Assembly: GCF_002944315.1 (NCBI RefSeq)
Contig: NZ_CP024311.1
Span: forward strand, 2,890,501 to 2,954,500
Source of the DNA: Rhizobium sp. NXC24
Lineage (GTDB): Bacteria; Pseudomonadota; Alphaproteobacteria; Rhizobiales; Rhizobiaceae
Reading direction: 5' to 3'
Length of the DNA: 64,000 nucleotides
This document shows positions 42,819 through 51,989 of the stretch, piece by piece. Positions within the stretch are counted from its first letter, which is position 1; the number at the start of each line of letters is the position of its first letter. Position numbers and translations under genes: made by a program. Under the pieces are notes generated by a model that saw only the letters and a list, made by a program, of their open reading frames with translations, was not told the origin of the DNA and did not search any database.

Positions 42819-43583
42819 ATGTATGAAGATTATGTTGCCTACCCCAAACGTGCGGCGTCGTTCGGAAGGCCGCTCGCCTCGTTCCTAGCACTATCCGCAC
42901 TTTGGTGTTTGCTGCTTCTTCTCTTCAACAGATTTCCCCAGATCGATCTTTCCGTCGCCGGTAGCGTCTTTACGAATGGGCCTTGCGCTTCGGCAGACCC
43001 GGTCGGCGATGTCTGCGGCATGTTTGGCTATGACAGGGATCGGCTCTTCGTCAATCTGCGCTCCATCACGCTCGTTTTACCCTATATCGCAGTGGTCGTG
43101 CTGCTCGCCGTCATTTACTTGTCCTGGAGGAAACTCGGACCCCATTGGCGCACACCAAAAGTCAACCAGTGCGTAGCGGCACTCCTGTCACTTGCCCTCG
43201 GCTGCGGCGTCATCGTCAATCTGATCCTGAAAGCGTTCTCCGGCCGGCCGCGCCCCCGCGATACCGATCTCTTCGGTGGAGTGTTCAATTTCGTTGAGGC
43301 GGGCTCGTTTGCCGGCCAATGCCTGAAGAATTGTTCTTTCATTTCCGGAGAGTCATCATCGGCCGGATGGCTTCTCTGTCTCGTCCTGCTGCTGCCGCCG
43401 CGCTGGCGTCTTCCTCTCGGAGTGCCGCTCGCCGTCGCGTCGATCATAATGCCGACGATGCGTGTTCTGACCGGTGCCCACTATCTCTCCGATGCAGTCC
43501 TCGGTTGGCTTTTGTCGCTGGTCATCTTCGCAGCCATGTTGACCGTTTTCGAGATTTTCGGCCCCAGATCGCAGCGGCCTTGA
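42819..43583 (+). CDS. PAP2-family phosphatase, LpxF-like (lipid A 4'-phosphatase candidate)
   Basis: 254 residues with about six membrane segments. The PAP2 motifs are KAFSGRPRPRDTD (K-x6-RP), SFISGESSS in place of PSGH, and RVLTGAHYLSDAVLG (R-x5-H-x3-D). The SGE variant of motif 2 is what I recall from LpxF enzymes of Rhizobium and Francisella, which remove the 4'-phosphate of lipid A in the periplasm. It lies near eptA, which supports a lipid A modification role. The LpxF identity needs confirmation. ATG 42819 starts the first conserved part. Confidence 0.75.
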   Translation: MYEDYVAYPKRAASFGRPLASFLALSALWCLLLLLFNRFPQIDLSVAGSVFTNGPCASADPVGDVCGMFGYDRDRLFVNLRSITLVLPYIAVVVLLAVIYLSWRKLGPHWRTPKVNQCVAALLSLALGCGVIVNLILKAFSGRPRPRDTDLFGGVFNFVEAGSFAGQCLKNCSFISGESSSAGWLLCLVLLLPPRWRLPLGVPLAVASIIMPTMRVLTGAHYLSDAVLGWLLSLVIFAAMLTVFEIFGPRSQRP

Positions 43584-43600
43584 GCGCAATGTTGCCGCGT

Positions 43601-44011
43601 TCAGCCGGCTTTCGGAAGAACGCTCGACCGGTGATGTCCCGATTTTCCGGCGCTTGAAGATGCTGTAGCTCTGCGGATGCGAGCGGTGAGCTCGCCAAGC
43701 CCGAACGGCTTTATAAGATAGTCCACCGCACCAATGCTCATTCCAGTCATTTGGTCCGAGAGCTGATCATAAGCGGACATGATGATCACCGGCGTCGAAT
43801 CGACCTTCGTCCCCATATATCTCAGCAGTTCCAGGCCGCTTCCGTCCGGCAGGCGAAGGTCGAGGAGAACGACGCTATAAGCTCCGGCGGCGGCCGCCGT
43901 CATCGCGGACTTAAGGTCCGTCGACCAATCGACTGTCCAGCCCTCTGCAAGCAAATGATCCTGCACCGCATTGCCGATAATGGCATTGTCTTCGACCAGC
44001 AAAATCCGCAC
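43601..44011 (-). CDS. Receiver-only response regulator (OmpR-type, DNA-binding domain absent)
   Basis: 136 residues: MRILLVEDNAIIGNAVQDHL, the phospho-Asp in YSVVLLDLRLPDGSG, the Thr/Ser in PVIIMSAYDQ and the Lys in DYLIKPFG make a complete active receiver. In QseB/PmrA-type regulators about 90 residues of winged helix should follow; here the frame ends with a Ser-rich tail (TASSSAGKSGHHRSS) and the stop lies only 17 bp from the stop of the convergent phosphatase gene. It looks like a truncated OmpR protein or a single-domain regulator. No sensor kinase is adjacent. Confidence 0.88.
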   Translation of the reverse strand: MRILLVEDNAIIGNAVQDHLLAEGWTVDWSTDLKSAMTAAAAGAYSVVLLDLRLPDGSGLELLRYMGTKVDSTPVIIMSAYDQLSDQMTGMSIGAVDYLIKPFGLGELTARIRRATASSSAGKSGHHRSSVLPKAG

Positions 44012-44144
44012 GACTTCTCCCTTGTTCGAGACATGAAGCTATGATCGGGATTGCTGACGGCGACCTGAAATTCGCGTGCCCAAGCGCCGAAAAGAGCGGG
44101 AAAACGGCAACGATCGTCAATCAGTTGTGCACAAACGAATGCCG

Positions 44145-44161
44145 TTCAGGTAAATGTCAGG
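44145..44161. promoter_or_regulatory. Direct repeat, candidate OmpR-type binding site
   Basis: TTCAGG-N5-GTCAGG places two similar hexamers 11 bp apart (start to start), one helical turn, in the control region between the receiver gene (44011, leftward) and eptA (44267, rightward). OmpR-family dimers bind such tandem repeats. The binder would have to be a complete regulator from elsewhere. Confidence 0.45.
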
Positions 44162-44266
44162 AACGGCGGGCACGGTCGCGCGCTTTAAAATAGTCAAAGT
44201 TGCGCCCTATGCGCTGCGGTCTGCGGTTTCCGACTCGCTTCGCAGGAAACGCCTTGGAGAAAAACA

Positions 44267-45931
44267 TTGGACGATAAAAACATCCAGCCTGGCCGACGAA
44301 GCATCCGGCCAGCAATCGGCAGCGTTACACTTTGCCTTTTAACCACGATTTATATCCTTCTTGTGACGAACCAGGCATTTTGGACCAAGGCTTATGGTTA
44401 TTTTATTGCGGAGCCTGTTGCCTTTGCCGCCTTCGCCATTGGCATCTCCGCGGCCATCATGGCGCTCTTCACGTCTTTCTCCGCCAAATACCTCACGAAG
44501 CCGATCCTGATTTTCTTCGTTCTCGTGGCGGCGGTGTCCTCCTGGTTCAACGATCAATTCGGGGTCATCATCGACAAGGAGATGATCCGTAATGCCGCGG
44601 TATCGACTGGCGCCGAGGCTGGCCATCTGATCACGCTGCGCTTTGCGATGCATGTGCTGCTGACGGGTGTTTTGCCATCTCTGGTGATTGCATGGGTACG
44701 CATCGCGCATCGCCCCCTTCTCAAGAAGCTTGCCTATAATACCGCTGTCATCCTCTCCTGCCTCACCGTCTTCGTGATCGTAGGCACCAGCTTCTACAAG
44801 ACGTTCGCAGGTGTCGGCCGTGCGCACCCCGATCTCGTGGATATGCTCAATCCAGTAATGCCGATCACCAGCGCCGTGCGCTACGCCATCAACTCGCGCA
44901 AGGATTCAAGCATTGTCGCACAGCCTCTGGGGACGGATGCCCACAGGGTTGGCACGACAGATAACGGCAAGCCGCGCGTGACGATCATCGTCGCCGGCGA
45001 AACCGCGCGTGCCAAAAACTTTTCACTCGGCGGCTATGGCAAGATGACCAATCCGGAACTGGCGAAACAGAATGTGGTCTACTTCCCCAAGACCAGCAGT
45101 TGCGGGACGGCGACAGCAACCTCGATCCCTTGTCTGTTCTCCGTTTATACGCGGGAGCAATATACCCACCTGAAGGGCCTAGAGACGCAGAATCTTCTTG
45201 ACGTGCTGACCCATGCGAAGGTCGACGTGAGCTGGCTGGACAACGATACGGGCAGCTATCACGTCACCGACCGCGTTCCCTACACCTATCTGCCGACATC
45301 GGCCGATCCCCGCTTCTGCAAGGATGGCGAATGCCTGGATGCTATCCTGGTGGACAAGGTCGATAACTGGCTGGACCATGTCAAAGGAGACAGCGTCCTC
45401 GTGCTGCATCAACTCGGCAGCCACGGCCCTGCCTACTACCAGCGCTATCCCGAAGAGTTCCGCCGCTTCCAGCCCGACTGCCGCGCCAATGATTTCGGCA
45501 GTTGCACGCCGGAAGAGATCACCAACGCCTACGACAATACGATCCTCTATACGGACCATATCGTTTCGACGGTGATCGATAAATTGAAGCAGCGCTCAAA
45601 TTCGCTGTCCGGCGCAGTCGTGTATTTCTCCGATCACGGCGAGTCGCTTGGCGAAAACGGGATCTACCTGCACGGTACGCCCTATATCATCGCCCCTTCG
45701 GAACAGACCCATGTGCCGTTCCTGGTCTGGGTGGCCGACGATCTGGCAAAGACGGGCGGCTATGACATGGCCTGCCTCGGAAAACGCGCCGCTGACGGCA
45801 CCTATTCTCACGACAATATCTTCCACAGCGTCCTCGGCCTGATGGATGTCGCGACGAAGGTCTACGACCGCAGCCTGGATGTCTTCGCCGAATGCCGCCG
45901 TTCGCCGAACAAGCTGGCGCAATTGAATTGA
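44267..45931 (+). CDS. eptA: Phosphoethanolamine transferase (EptA-like)
   Basis: 554 residues, TTG start at 44267 with GGAG 8 bases upstream. Five N-terminal TM helices (about 20-175) precede the periplasmic alkaline-phosphatase-fold catalytic domain (about 235-540). The metal and nucleophile segments IIVAGETARAKNFSLGGYGK, SSCGTATATSIPC (Thr nucleophile), LHQLGSHGPAYYQRYP and YFSDHGESLGENG are intact. It adds phosphoethanolamine to lipid A or core phosphates, reducing cationic-peptide binding. Conserved Cys pairs are typical. Near a LpxF-like gene. Confidence 0.92.
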   Translation: MDDKNIQPGRRSIRPAIGSVTLCLLTTIYILLVTNQAFWTKAYGYFIAEPVAFAAFAIGISAAIMALFTSFSAKYLTKPILIFFVLVAAVSSWFNDQFGVIIDKEMIRNAAVSTGAEAGHLITLRFAMHVLLTGVLPSLVIAWVRIAHRPLLKKLAYNTAVILSCLTVFVIVGTSFYKTFAGVGRAHPDLVDMLNPVMPITSAVRYAINSRKDSSIVAQPLGTDAHRVGTTDNGKPRVTIIVAGETARAKNFSLGGYGKMTNPELAKQNVVYFPKTSSCGTATATSIPCLFSVYTREQYTHLKGLETQNLLDVLTHAKVDVSWLDNDTGSYHVTDRVPYTYLPTSADPRFCKDGECLDAILVDKVDNWLDHVKGDSVLVLHQLGSHGPAYYQRYPEEFRRFQPDCRANDFGSCTPEEITNAYDNTILYTDHIVSTVIDKLKQRSNSLSGAVVYFSDHGESLGENGIYLHGTPYIIAPSEQTHVPFLVWVADDLAKTGGYDMACLGKRAADGTYSHDNIFHSVLGLMDVATKVYDRSLDVFAECRRSPNKLAQLN

Positions 45932-45997
45932 CGGCGAGCAGCCTCGAACCCGACTTGCGGTCCCGCTAAGCCGCGATCGCAAGTCCTCCCGCACCGT

Positions 45998-46375
45998 TCA
46001 AAGCCGCGCCGGCTGACGCACCGTGCGCTCATTCTCCACATTGCCGGTATTGAGCGTCGTGTTCCGCTCCAGCAGCAGAACCTCGCATGTCGGCTCCGCC
46101 GTGGGGCAATGTTCGACGCCGTGCGGCACGATGATGTATTCGCCAGGGCCGAGGATGATATCGCCGCCATTCTCCTCGCGCAGCTTCATGCGAAGCGTGC
46201 CTCTGATAACGAGGAACAACTCGTCCTCCTCCTCGTGATGATGCCAATGAAAGGCGCCTTCGAGTTTGACGAGTTTGATCTGAAAGTCGTTGATGTCGCC
46301 GCCGATCCGCGGGATCCAAGGCTCGTTGAACGCCGCAAAGGCTTTCGTGAGATTGATTTTCTTCAGCTCTGACAT
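45998..46375 (-). CDS. Cupin-domain protein
   Basis: 125 residues from ATG 46375 with GGAGG upstream. Motif 1 reads FHWHHHEEEDELFLVIRG and motif 2 GPGEYIIVPHGVEHCPTA, a classic single-domain cupin with all metal ligands. Such proteins of rhizobia are of unknown substrate. It is oppositely oriented to both neighbours. Confidence 0.9.
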   Translation of the reverse strand: MSELKKINLTKAFAAFNEPWIPRIGGDINDFQIKLVKLEGAFHWHHHEEEDELFLVIRGTLRMKLREENGGDIILGPGEYIIVPHGVEHCPTAEPTCEVLLLERNTTLNTGNVENERTVRQPARL

Positions 46376-46578
46376 GCGCCTCCTCCTTTTCCCTCCAACG
46401 ATCGAATGCCGGGACGCTATTGATGGCGGCCGCGTCAAACGCAACGCCACCACATTACCACACCGGGACCATATCGAATTCTTCGAACGGAATCGCCGAA
46501 ACTTTGCGGATGGTTCGCGCGGGGGAACGGGGGTAAAGGCCTCCCCCTAATGGAATTGCTATAGGCGACGGAAAAATC

Positions 46579-47622
46579 ATGACGGCAAACACTGTCGAAT
46601 TCGGGCTCGATACCTTCGGCGACGTGACCCAAGACGAAGGTGGAACACTGGAATCCCACGCACAGGTCATCCGTAATGTGATCGAGGAAGGCGTGTTCGC
46701 GGACCAGCTCGGGGTCGATTTCTTCGGCATCGGCGAGCATCATCGTCAGGATTTCGCCGTCTCCTCGCCGGAAACGGTGCTTGCCGCGATTGCCGGCCGT
46801 ACATCGCGTATCCGCCTTGGCTCCGCAGTCACGGTTTTGAGCTCAGACGATCCTATCCGCGTCTTCCAGCGTTTTTCCAGCCTGGATGCGGCCTCGAGCG
46901 GGCGCGCCGAGGTGATCCTCGGCCGCGGTTCGTTCACCGAATCCTTCCCGCTCTTCGGTTTCGAGCTGTCGCAATATGAAAAACTGTTCGAGGAAAAGCT
47001 CGATCTTTTCGCCGCCCTGCTTTCCAACGAACCGGTCAACTGGAAGGGAACGACACGCCCGCCGCTCAGCAATCAGCGCGTCTTCCCGACGATCGAGAAG
47101 GGTAGCCTAAAGACATGGATTGGCGTTGGCGGCAGCCCGGCTTCGGTCGTCCGCGCCGCACAATATAACCTGCCGCTGATGCTGGCGATCATCGGTGGCA
47201 GCCCTTACCGCTTCCAGCCCTATATTGATCTCTATCACAGGGCGTTCGCGCAATTGGGCGGTACGGTTCAGCCGATCGGCATCCATTCGCCGGGCTATAT
47301 TGCCGATACGGACGATCTGGCCCGCGAAGAACTGTGGCCGAGCTACAAGGCGATGCGCGATCGCATCGGCCGCGAGCGCGGCTGGCCGCCGATGACGCGC
47401 AACGAATTCGATAGCGAGATCGAAAGCGGTTCGCTCTATGTCGGCTCGCCCGAAACCGTCGCCGCCAAGCTCGCACCGGTCATCAAGACGCTCGGCATCA
47501 GCCGCTTCCAGTTGAAATACAGCGCCGGCATGCTCAGCCACAGCAAACTGATGCATTGCATCGAACTTTATGGCCAGAAAGTTATCCCCGCGGTGCGAGC
47601 GGCGATAAGCAACGAGAGCTGA
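46579..47622 (+). CDS. LLM-class flavin-dependent oxidoreductase
   Basis: 347 residues with the luciferase-like monooxygenase barrel: FGLDTFGDVTQDEGG at the N-terminus, FFGIGEHHRQDFAVSSPETV (flavin-binding His pair), SSGRAEVILGRGSF, and GSPETVAAKL near the end. The type uses FMN or F420 to oxidise organic substrates; the substrate cannot be told. Stand-alone gene. Confidence 0.92.
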   Translation: MTANTVEFGLDTFGDVTQDEGGTLESHAQVIRNVIEEGVFADQLGVDFFGIGEHHRQDFAVSSPETVLAAIAGRTSRIRLGSAVTVLSSDDPIRVFQRFSSLDAASSGRAEVILGRGSFTESFPLFGFELSQYEKLFEEKLDLFAALLSNEPVNWKGTTRPPLSNQRVFPTIEKGSLKTWIGVGGSPASVVRAAQYNLPLMLAIIGGSPYRFQPYIDLYHRAFAQLGGTVQPIGIHSPGYIADTDDLAREELWPSYKAMRDRIGRERGWPPMTRNEFDSEIESGSLYVGSPETVAAKLAPVIKTLGISRFQLKYSAGMLSHSKLMHCIELYGQKVIPAVRAAISNES

Positions 47623-47660
47623 GATCCAGCTTTTTCAGCGGAAGGCTCGCCCTTCGGCGA

Positions 47661-48149
47661 TCAGGCCGAAATCTCGTGGAATGTCATGGCAACGCCGTTC
47701 ATGCAGTAGCGCAAGCCTGTCGGCTTTGGCCCGTCCGGAAAGACATGGCCGAGATGGCCGCCGCAGCGGCTGCAATGCACAGCCGTACGCGCCATGCCGA
47801 AGGAATGGTCCTCAGTCGTTCCGACTGCACCGTCGATCGGCGCCCAAAAGCTCGGCCAGCCGGTGCCGCTGTCAAACTTCGTGCTTGAAGAGAAAACATC
47901 CTGCTGGCAGCCGGCACAGGCGAAATTGCCCTTGCGCTCCTCATGCAGCAGCGGGCTGGAAAAAGGATATTCCGTCCCCTCCTCGCGCAGCACGGCATAT
48001 TGGTCCGGCGTCAGCAGCTTGTGCCATTCTTCGTCGGTGTGGGTAACGGGAAATTTCTCGGCCGCAACGACCGGGCCTGAAGCCAAACCAAGTCGGGCCG
48101 CAACCGCCCCGAGGCCAGCGGCGATGAGGAGAAGTCGTCTGTTCAACAT
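47661..48149 (-). CDS. msrB: Peptide-methionine (R)-S-oxide reductase, exported
   Basis: 162 residues with a N-terminal signal (MLNRRLLLIAAGLGAVAARL) that contains a twin Arg and so may use Tat. The MsrB core is complete: zinc Cys pairs CAGC and CSRCGG, GWPSFW, HLGHVFPDGP, and the catalytic Cys in LRYCMNGVAM. It repairs methionine-R-sulfoxide, here in the periplasm. ATG 48149 is preferred because GGGAG lies 8 bases upstream and it begins the signal peptide. Confidence 0.94.
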   Translation of the reverse strand: MLNRRLLLIAAGLGAVAARLGLASGPVVAAEKFPVTHTDEEWHKLLTPDQYAVLREEGTEYPFSSPLLHEERKGNFACAGCQQDVFSSSTKFDSGTGWPSFWAPIDGAVGTTEDHSFGMARTAVHCSRCGGHLGHVFPDGPKPTGLRYCMNGVAMTFHEISA

Positions 48150-48351
48150 GTCTGGAACTCCCATCGAAGGGACGATCACCTGTCCCGCAAAATATACGGC
48201 GCTGGCGCGGATTTTGTTACATATCTGCGCGTGAAGCACCGAAACGTGATCATGAATGTGACTTTCGGCATGGTCTTACCCGAAAAATTCGAGCGGCTTT
48301 CGGATAAGATCATGCAAAATCGACAGCTATCCGTTGCCCAGGATTCACTGC

Positions 48352-49107
48352 ATGAACAGTCTCACACCGATCCTTTCCACCATAACGGCGTCCTTCCTTG
48401 GCTCTTTCGTCGAGGTCGTGGAAGCTTTCACTATCGTCCTTGCCGTCGGCGTCACACGGAGCTGGCGTCCGGCGCTGACCGGTGCCGCTCTCGCGCTTGC
48501 GGTGCTTGCAGCCCTCGTCCTCATCTTCGGGCCGCTGTTGGCGCTGGTGCCGATTACCACACTGCAATTCGTTGTCGGCGTTCTCCTGATCCTGTTCGGC
48601 ATGCGCTGGCTGCGCAAAGCCATTCTGCGCTCACTCGGCGTAATAGCCCTGCATGATGAGGAAGCAGCCTTCTCCAAGGAAACAGCGGCGCTCCGGCAAC
48701 AATCCGAGGACCTGCGCGCTGATTATCTCGCCGGCCTTGCTTCGTTCAAGGCGGTGCTGTTGGAAGGCGTCGAGGTGGTCTTCATCGTCATCGCCGTCGG
48801 CGGTGCCCATGGCCTGACGCTCTTTGCCGGCCTCGGCGCTCTGGCTGCGTTCATCCTGGTGATGCTGATCGGTCTGCTGGTCCATCGCCCGCTCGCGACA
48901 GTGCCGGAAAACACGCTCAAATTCATCGTCGGGCTGATGCTGACCAGCTTCGGCATTTTCTGGACCGGCGAAGGCATCGGCGCGGATTGGCCAGGCGAAG
49001 ACCTTGCGCTTATCGCCATCTTCGCAATCGTTGCCCTGGCGTCCTTCGCCATCATCCGCAGCCTGCGCGGCTCTATCGGCAAATCCACAGCAAAGGCAGT
49101 CCAATGA
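48352..49107 (+). CDS. Multi-TM protein with two E-rich helices (COG4280-like)
   Basis: 251 residues, about seven TMs. Two repeated segments, GSFVEVVEAFTIVLAVG (helix 1) and LLEGVEVVFIVIAVGG (middle), each carry an E-x-V-E pattern in the membrane, as in Gdt1/CaCA2-type cation transporters. This points to an internal duplication and a possible cation (Mn2+/Ca2+-like) pathway. I would class it near COG4280, a family without known function. ATG 48352 is preferred with AGGA 8 bases before. Confidence 0.75.
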   Translation: MNSLTPILSTITASFLGSFVEVVEAFTIVLAVGVTRSWRPALTGAALALAVLAALVLIFGPLLALVPITTLQFVVGVLLILFGMRWLRKAILRSLGVIALHDEEAAFSKETAALRQQSEDLRADYLAGLASFKAVLLEGVEVVFIVIAVGGAHGLTLFAGLGALAAFILVMLIGLLVHRPLATVPENTLKFIVGLMLTSFGIFWTGEGIGADWPGEDLALIAIFAIVALASFAIIRSLRGSIGKSTAKAVQ

Positions 49108-49310
49108 ACATTATCCGCATCGCCCTATCCGAACTTATCGGCATGTTCATCGACGACGGCAGCCTAGCGGCCTTTTCCCTGATCCTGGTGATCGCGGTCG
49201 CTGTCGCGGTCAAGCTTCTCGCATTGCCGCCGCTCATCGGCGGCCTGCTTCTGCTACTGGGCTGCCTCGCCATCCTCCTATACAGCGTTCGCCGCGCCGT
49301 GAAACGATGA
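49104..49310 (+). CDS. Small two-TM protein
   Basis: 68 residues coupled to the previous gene by an ATGA overlap. MNIIRIALSELIGMFIDDGS then two hydrophobic helices (about 22-45 and 45-62) with a short basic tail (YSVRRAVKR). The pairing suggests a small subunit or accessory of the membrane protein before it. No family known to me. Confidence 0.75.
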   Translation: MNIIRIALSELIGMFIDDGSLAAFSLILVIAVAVAVKLLALPPLIGGLLLLLGCLAILLYSVRRAVKR

Positions 49311-49409
49311 CATGACTATTCCTCTGCGGGCACCGGCATGCTCCCTCGACAGAGGGTCTCGCAGATGCGAAGAATTACGGGAATTTCAGCGCGATCGAGA
49401 GGCGTTCAG

Positions 49410-49991
49410 ATGAGCAGCGCGTATCCGGAAATCTATCTGGTTCGGCATGGACAGACGGAATGGAGCCTGTCCGGCCGGCACACTGGGCGAGCCGATATCC
49501 CCCTTACCCCCGCCGGTGAAGAAGCCGCCCGCAAGGTGGCTGGCCGCCTGCCCGCCATCGATTTCGCTACTGTTTGGTCGAGCCCGTCTGAGCGCGCCAA
49601 AAGCACCAGCACGCTCGCCGGCTTCGGCGATGCCCGTGCCGTCAAGGACGATCTGGCGGAGTGGAATTATGGCGCCTATGAGGGCATCACCACCAAGGAA
49701 ATCCTTGCTCAGCGCCCCGGCTGGCAACTCTTTCGCGACGGATGCCCTGATGGCGAAACCGCAGCCGATGTCGGCGCAAGAGCCGACAGGATTATCAGCG
49801 AGCTACGGCAGGTGAACGGCAACGTCCTGATCTTCTCCAGCGCGCATTTCCTGAGGGTCTTCGCCGCCCGCTGGCTCGGCCTTCAGCCGCAAGGCGGCGC
49901 ACATTTCGTGCTCGACACCACCAGCATCAGCATTCTCGGCTATGAACACGATCTGAGCGAACCGGTCATCCGCCGCTGGAACCAGGTTTAA
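49410..49991 (+). CDS. Histidine phosphatase family protein
   Basis: 193 residues starting MSSAYPEIYLVRHGQTEWSL: the RHG motif with the catalytic His and Arg near residue 12. Then WSSPSERAKST (second Arg), LAEWNYGAYEGITTKEI (Glu) and the second His in IFSSAHFLRVFAA. All catalytic residues are present, so it is a phosphoglycerate-mutase-like phosphatase; the substrate is unknown. ATG 49410 has GAGAGG upstream. Confidence 0.92.
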   Translation: MSSAYPEIYLVRHGQTEWSLSGRHTGRADIPLTPAGEEAARKVAGRLPAIDFATVWSSPSERAKSTSTLAGFGDARAVKDDLAEWNYGAYEGITTKEILAQRPGWQLFRDGCPDGETAADVGARADRIISELRQVNGNVLIFSSAHFLRVFAARWLGLQPQGGAHFVLDTTSISILGYEHDLSEPVIRRWNQV

Positions 49992-50056
49992 CGGGACGTC
50001 GATCGATAGACATCGAGCGGCAATAGGGCCGCTCGATCAAAGCTCCGCGACCACCT

Positions 50057-50992
50057 TTACCAGGCAGTCAGCCCCAGCAGTTTTTCGCCCAGCGGTGTCA
50101 ACACCGCCGTCTCGGCATTGTGTTTTTCCCACTTCCGGGGATCACCGGGAAACGCGTCACGCATCGGATGATCGCGCTCGCGCCACAAGCGGATGCGTTC
50201 TTCACGCTCGGCAACATTGCCGAACTCGGCCGGATGCATCGAAATATACTGCGCCATGCGGACGCGGTTTTCCGCGTGGTTTGGGCGGACTCCGTGAGCA
50301 AGCAATGAATTGAAGATCATCAGATCGCCCGGCTCCATGTCGATGTTGACGACCGAGAGGCCGGCCATGTCGGGGTGCATGGGGTCCCGATCCGCGGGCT
50401 GGGTTTTTTCCCATTCCTCAAAGTGCTCGAACAGCTCCGGCACGCACTGAAAACCCCCGACATCCCCGTCCTGCTTCTTCAGGCTCAAGACGCCCTGCAC
50501 GCCTATCGGCAGGGGGCGAAGGGACGTGTCGACGTCCCAGTGAATGAAGCCGTTCGGATTGCCCTTGATCTTCTTCGGGGGATTGAGATTGGCGCGATCG
50601 ATCGTCACCCACAGGTCTTCGCGGTCCCAAATATCAACGAAGGCGCCATAGATGCGCGGCTCCATGCGATTGTCCCAAAGGTACTGGTGATTGTAGATCT
50701 CCAGCATGCCGGTGTTGTTGAGCTCCTTCATCTTGTGCTCGCGGCGCTGTGGCGCATACCAAGTCGATGGATCATTCGGGTCCTTCTCGTCGAAGGTCCA
50801 AAGCACCTCTGCAAGCCGCTCGACATTTGCCGGGGGGACAGCCTGCCGCACGATCACATAACCCTTGGTGATCCAATGCTGCCAGTCTTGTTGCGAGAGA
50901 ACCCGCAGCGGCAATGTCTTCCTTATGTCCTTCAACTGCGTCACGGCCGAAGAAGCGGTTGGATGCGCGTCCCGTTTCAAACTTTGCTGCAT
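50057..50992 (-). CDS. Phytanoyl-CoA dioxygenase family protein
   Basis: 311 residues. The Fe(II)/2-oxoglutarate oxygenase triad is visible as HWDVD (His-x-Asp) near residue 150 and the distal His of LAHGVRPNHAENRVR near 245, with the Arg that binds 2-oxoglutarate in the same segment. GGVLSLKKQDGDVGGFQCVP lies between. Substrate unknown. ATG 50992 is preferred (GGGAG upstream). It diverges from the AraC-type gene at 51125 and is probably its target. Confidence 0.88.
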   Translation of the reverse strand: MQQSLKRDAHPTASSAVTQLKDIRKTLPLRVLSQQDWQHWITKGYVIVRQAVPPANVERLAEVLWTFDEKDPNDPSTWYAPQRREHKMKELNNTGMLEIYNHQYLWDNRMEPRIYGAFVDIWDREDLWVTIDRANLNPPKKIKGNPNGFIHWDVDTSLRPLPIGVQGVLSLKKQDGDVGGFQCVPELFEHFEEWEKTQPADRDPMHPDMAGLSVVNIDMEPGDLMIFNSLLAHGVRPNHAENRVRMAQYISMHPAEFGNVAEREERIRLWRERDHPMRDAFPGDPRKWEKHNAETAVLTPLGEKLLGLTAW

Positions 50993-51124
50993 ATGAGTCT
51001 CCCATCTGGTTATCCCTGTCACGTCAGGCGATGCTCGAGCAATAATGGGATGTCGGCAGTCCGTGTTGCTTGGTCCTGGCTTTTTCTGATACTATTCTGG
51101 CTTCTGTACTCTAGTTGACGCCCG

Positions 51125-51988
51125 ATGAGACCCTATCTTGAGATATTGCCGCAGTCGCCGGAAACGTCGTGGAGCATGCTCAACCGGCGGCTCGACGATG
51201 TCATCCCCTTTCAATGGCATCATCATCCCGAATTCGAACTCACGCTCACGCTGAACTCGATCGGTCAGCGTTTCATCGGTGACCATAGCGGCGATTACGG
51301 CGACGGCGATCTCGTGCTCGTCGGACCCAACCTGCCGCATACATGGGCCTCACGCGCAAAGATCGATGAGCATAAGCCGCATGTCGCCCTTGTCTTTTGG
51401 TTCCATCGCGAATGGCTGTTGCAGATATCAGGCGGTGCTGTCGAATTTCGGCCGATCGAGGCGATGGTGATGCGAGCCGATAACGGCTTGCAATTTTCGA
51501 AAGAGATCGCCGCGGCGGTACGGCTGGAATTCGAAGCAGTCTTTGAAAAACCGCCCGTCGAACGGCTGCTGTCGCTGTTGAGCATCCTTGTCACCATTGC
51601 CGGCGACAGGCAGGCGATGCCGCTTGCGAGCGCACCAGGCCAATCGCAGGAACTGAGGGAGAGCCGGGAACGCATCGACCGTGTTCTGACACACATGCAT
51701 CTCAACTATGCGCGCGCCGTCAGCCTGGACGAATTGGCCGATATCGCCGCGCTCAGCGTTTCCGGTCTGCATCGGATGTTTCGCCGCCACACCGGCACCG
51801 CCATTTCCGACTACCTCATGCGTATGCGCATTGGCGACGCCTGTGCTCGCCTCTCCTCCACCAATCAAGCGGTCCATCATATCAGCGATGCCGTCGGCTA
51901 TAATTCAATCGCCAATTTCAACAGGCAGTTCAAAACCCTGAAAGGCATGACGCCACGGGAGTACAGAAGATTGTTCGTCAGACGGTGA
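51125..51988 (+). CDS. AraC-family transcriptional regulator with N-terminal cupin
   Basis: 287 residues. The N-terminal cupin-like part has FQWHHHPEFELTLTLNSIG and GDLVLVGPNLPHTW. The C-terminal AraC HTH pair lies at about 185-285: VSLDELADIAALSVSGLHRM then FRRHTGTAISDYLMRMRIGD and the second helix VHHISDAVGYNSIANFNRQF with the final F-K-x-x-x-G-M-T-P-x-x-Y. It probably controls the divergent dioxygenase gene. Confidence 0.92.
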   Translation: MRPYLEILPQSPETSWSMLNRRLDDVIPFQWHHHPEFELTLTLNSIGQRFIGDHSGDYGDGDLVLVGPNLPHTWASRAKIDEHKPHVALVFWFHREWLLQISGGAVEFRPIEAMVMRADNGLQFSKEIAAAVRLEFEAVFEKPPVERLLSLLSILVTIAGDRQAMPLASAPGQSQELRESRERIDRVLTHMHLNYARAVSLDELADIAALSVSGLHRMFRRHTGTAISDYLMRMRIGDACARLSSTNQAVHHISDAVGYNSIANFNRQFKTLKGMTPREYRRLFVRR

Positions 51989-51989
51989 C

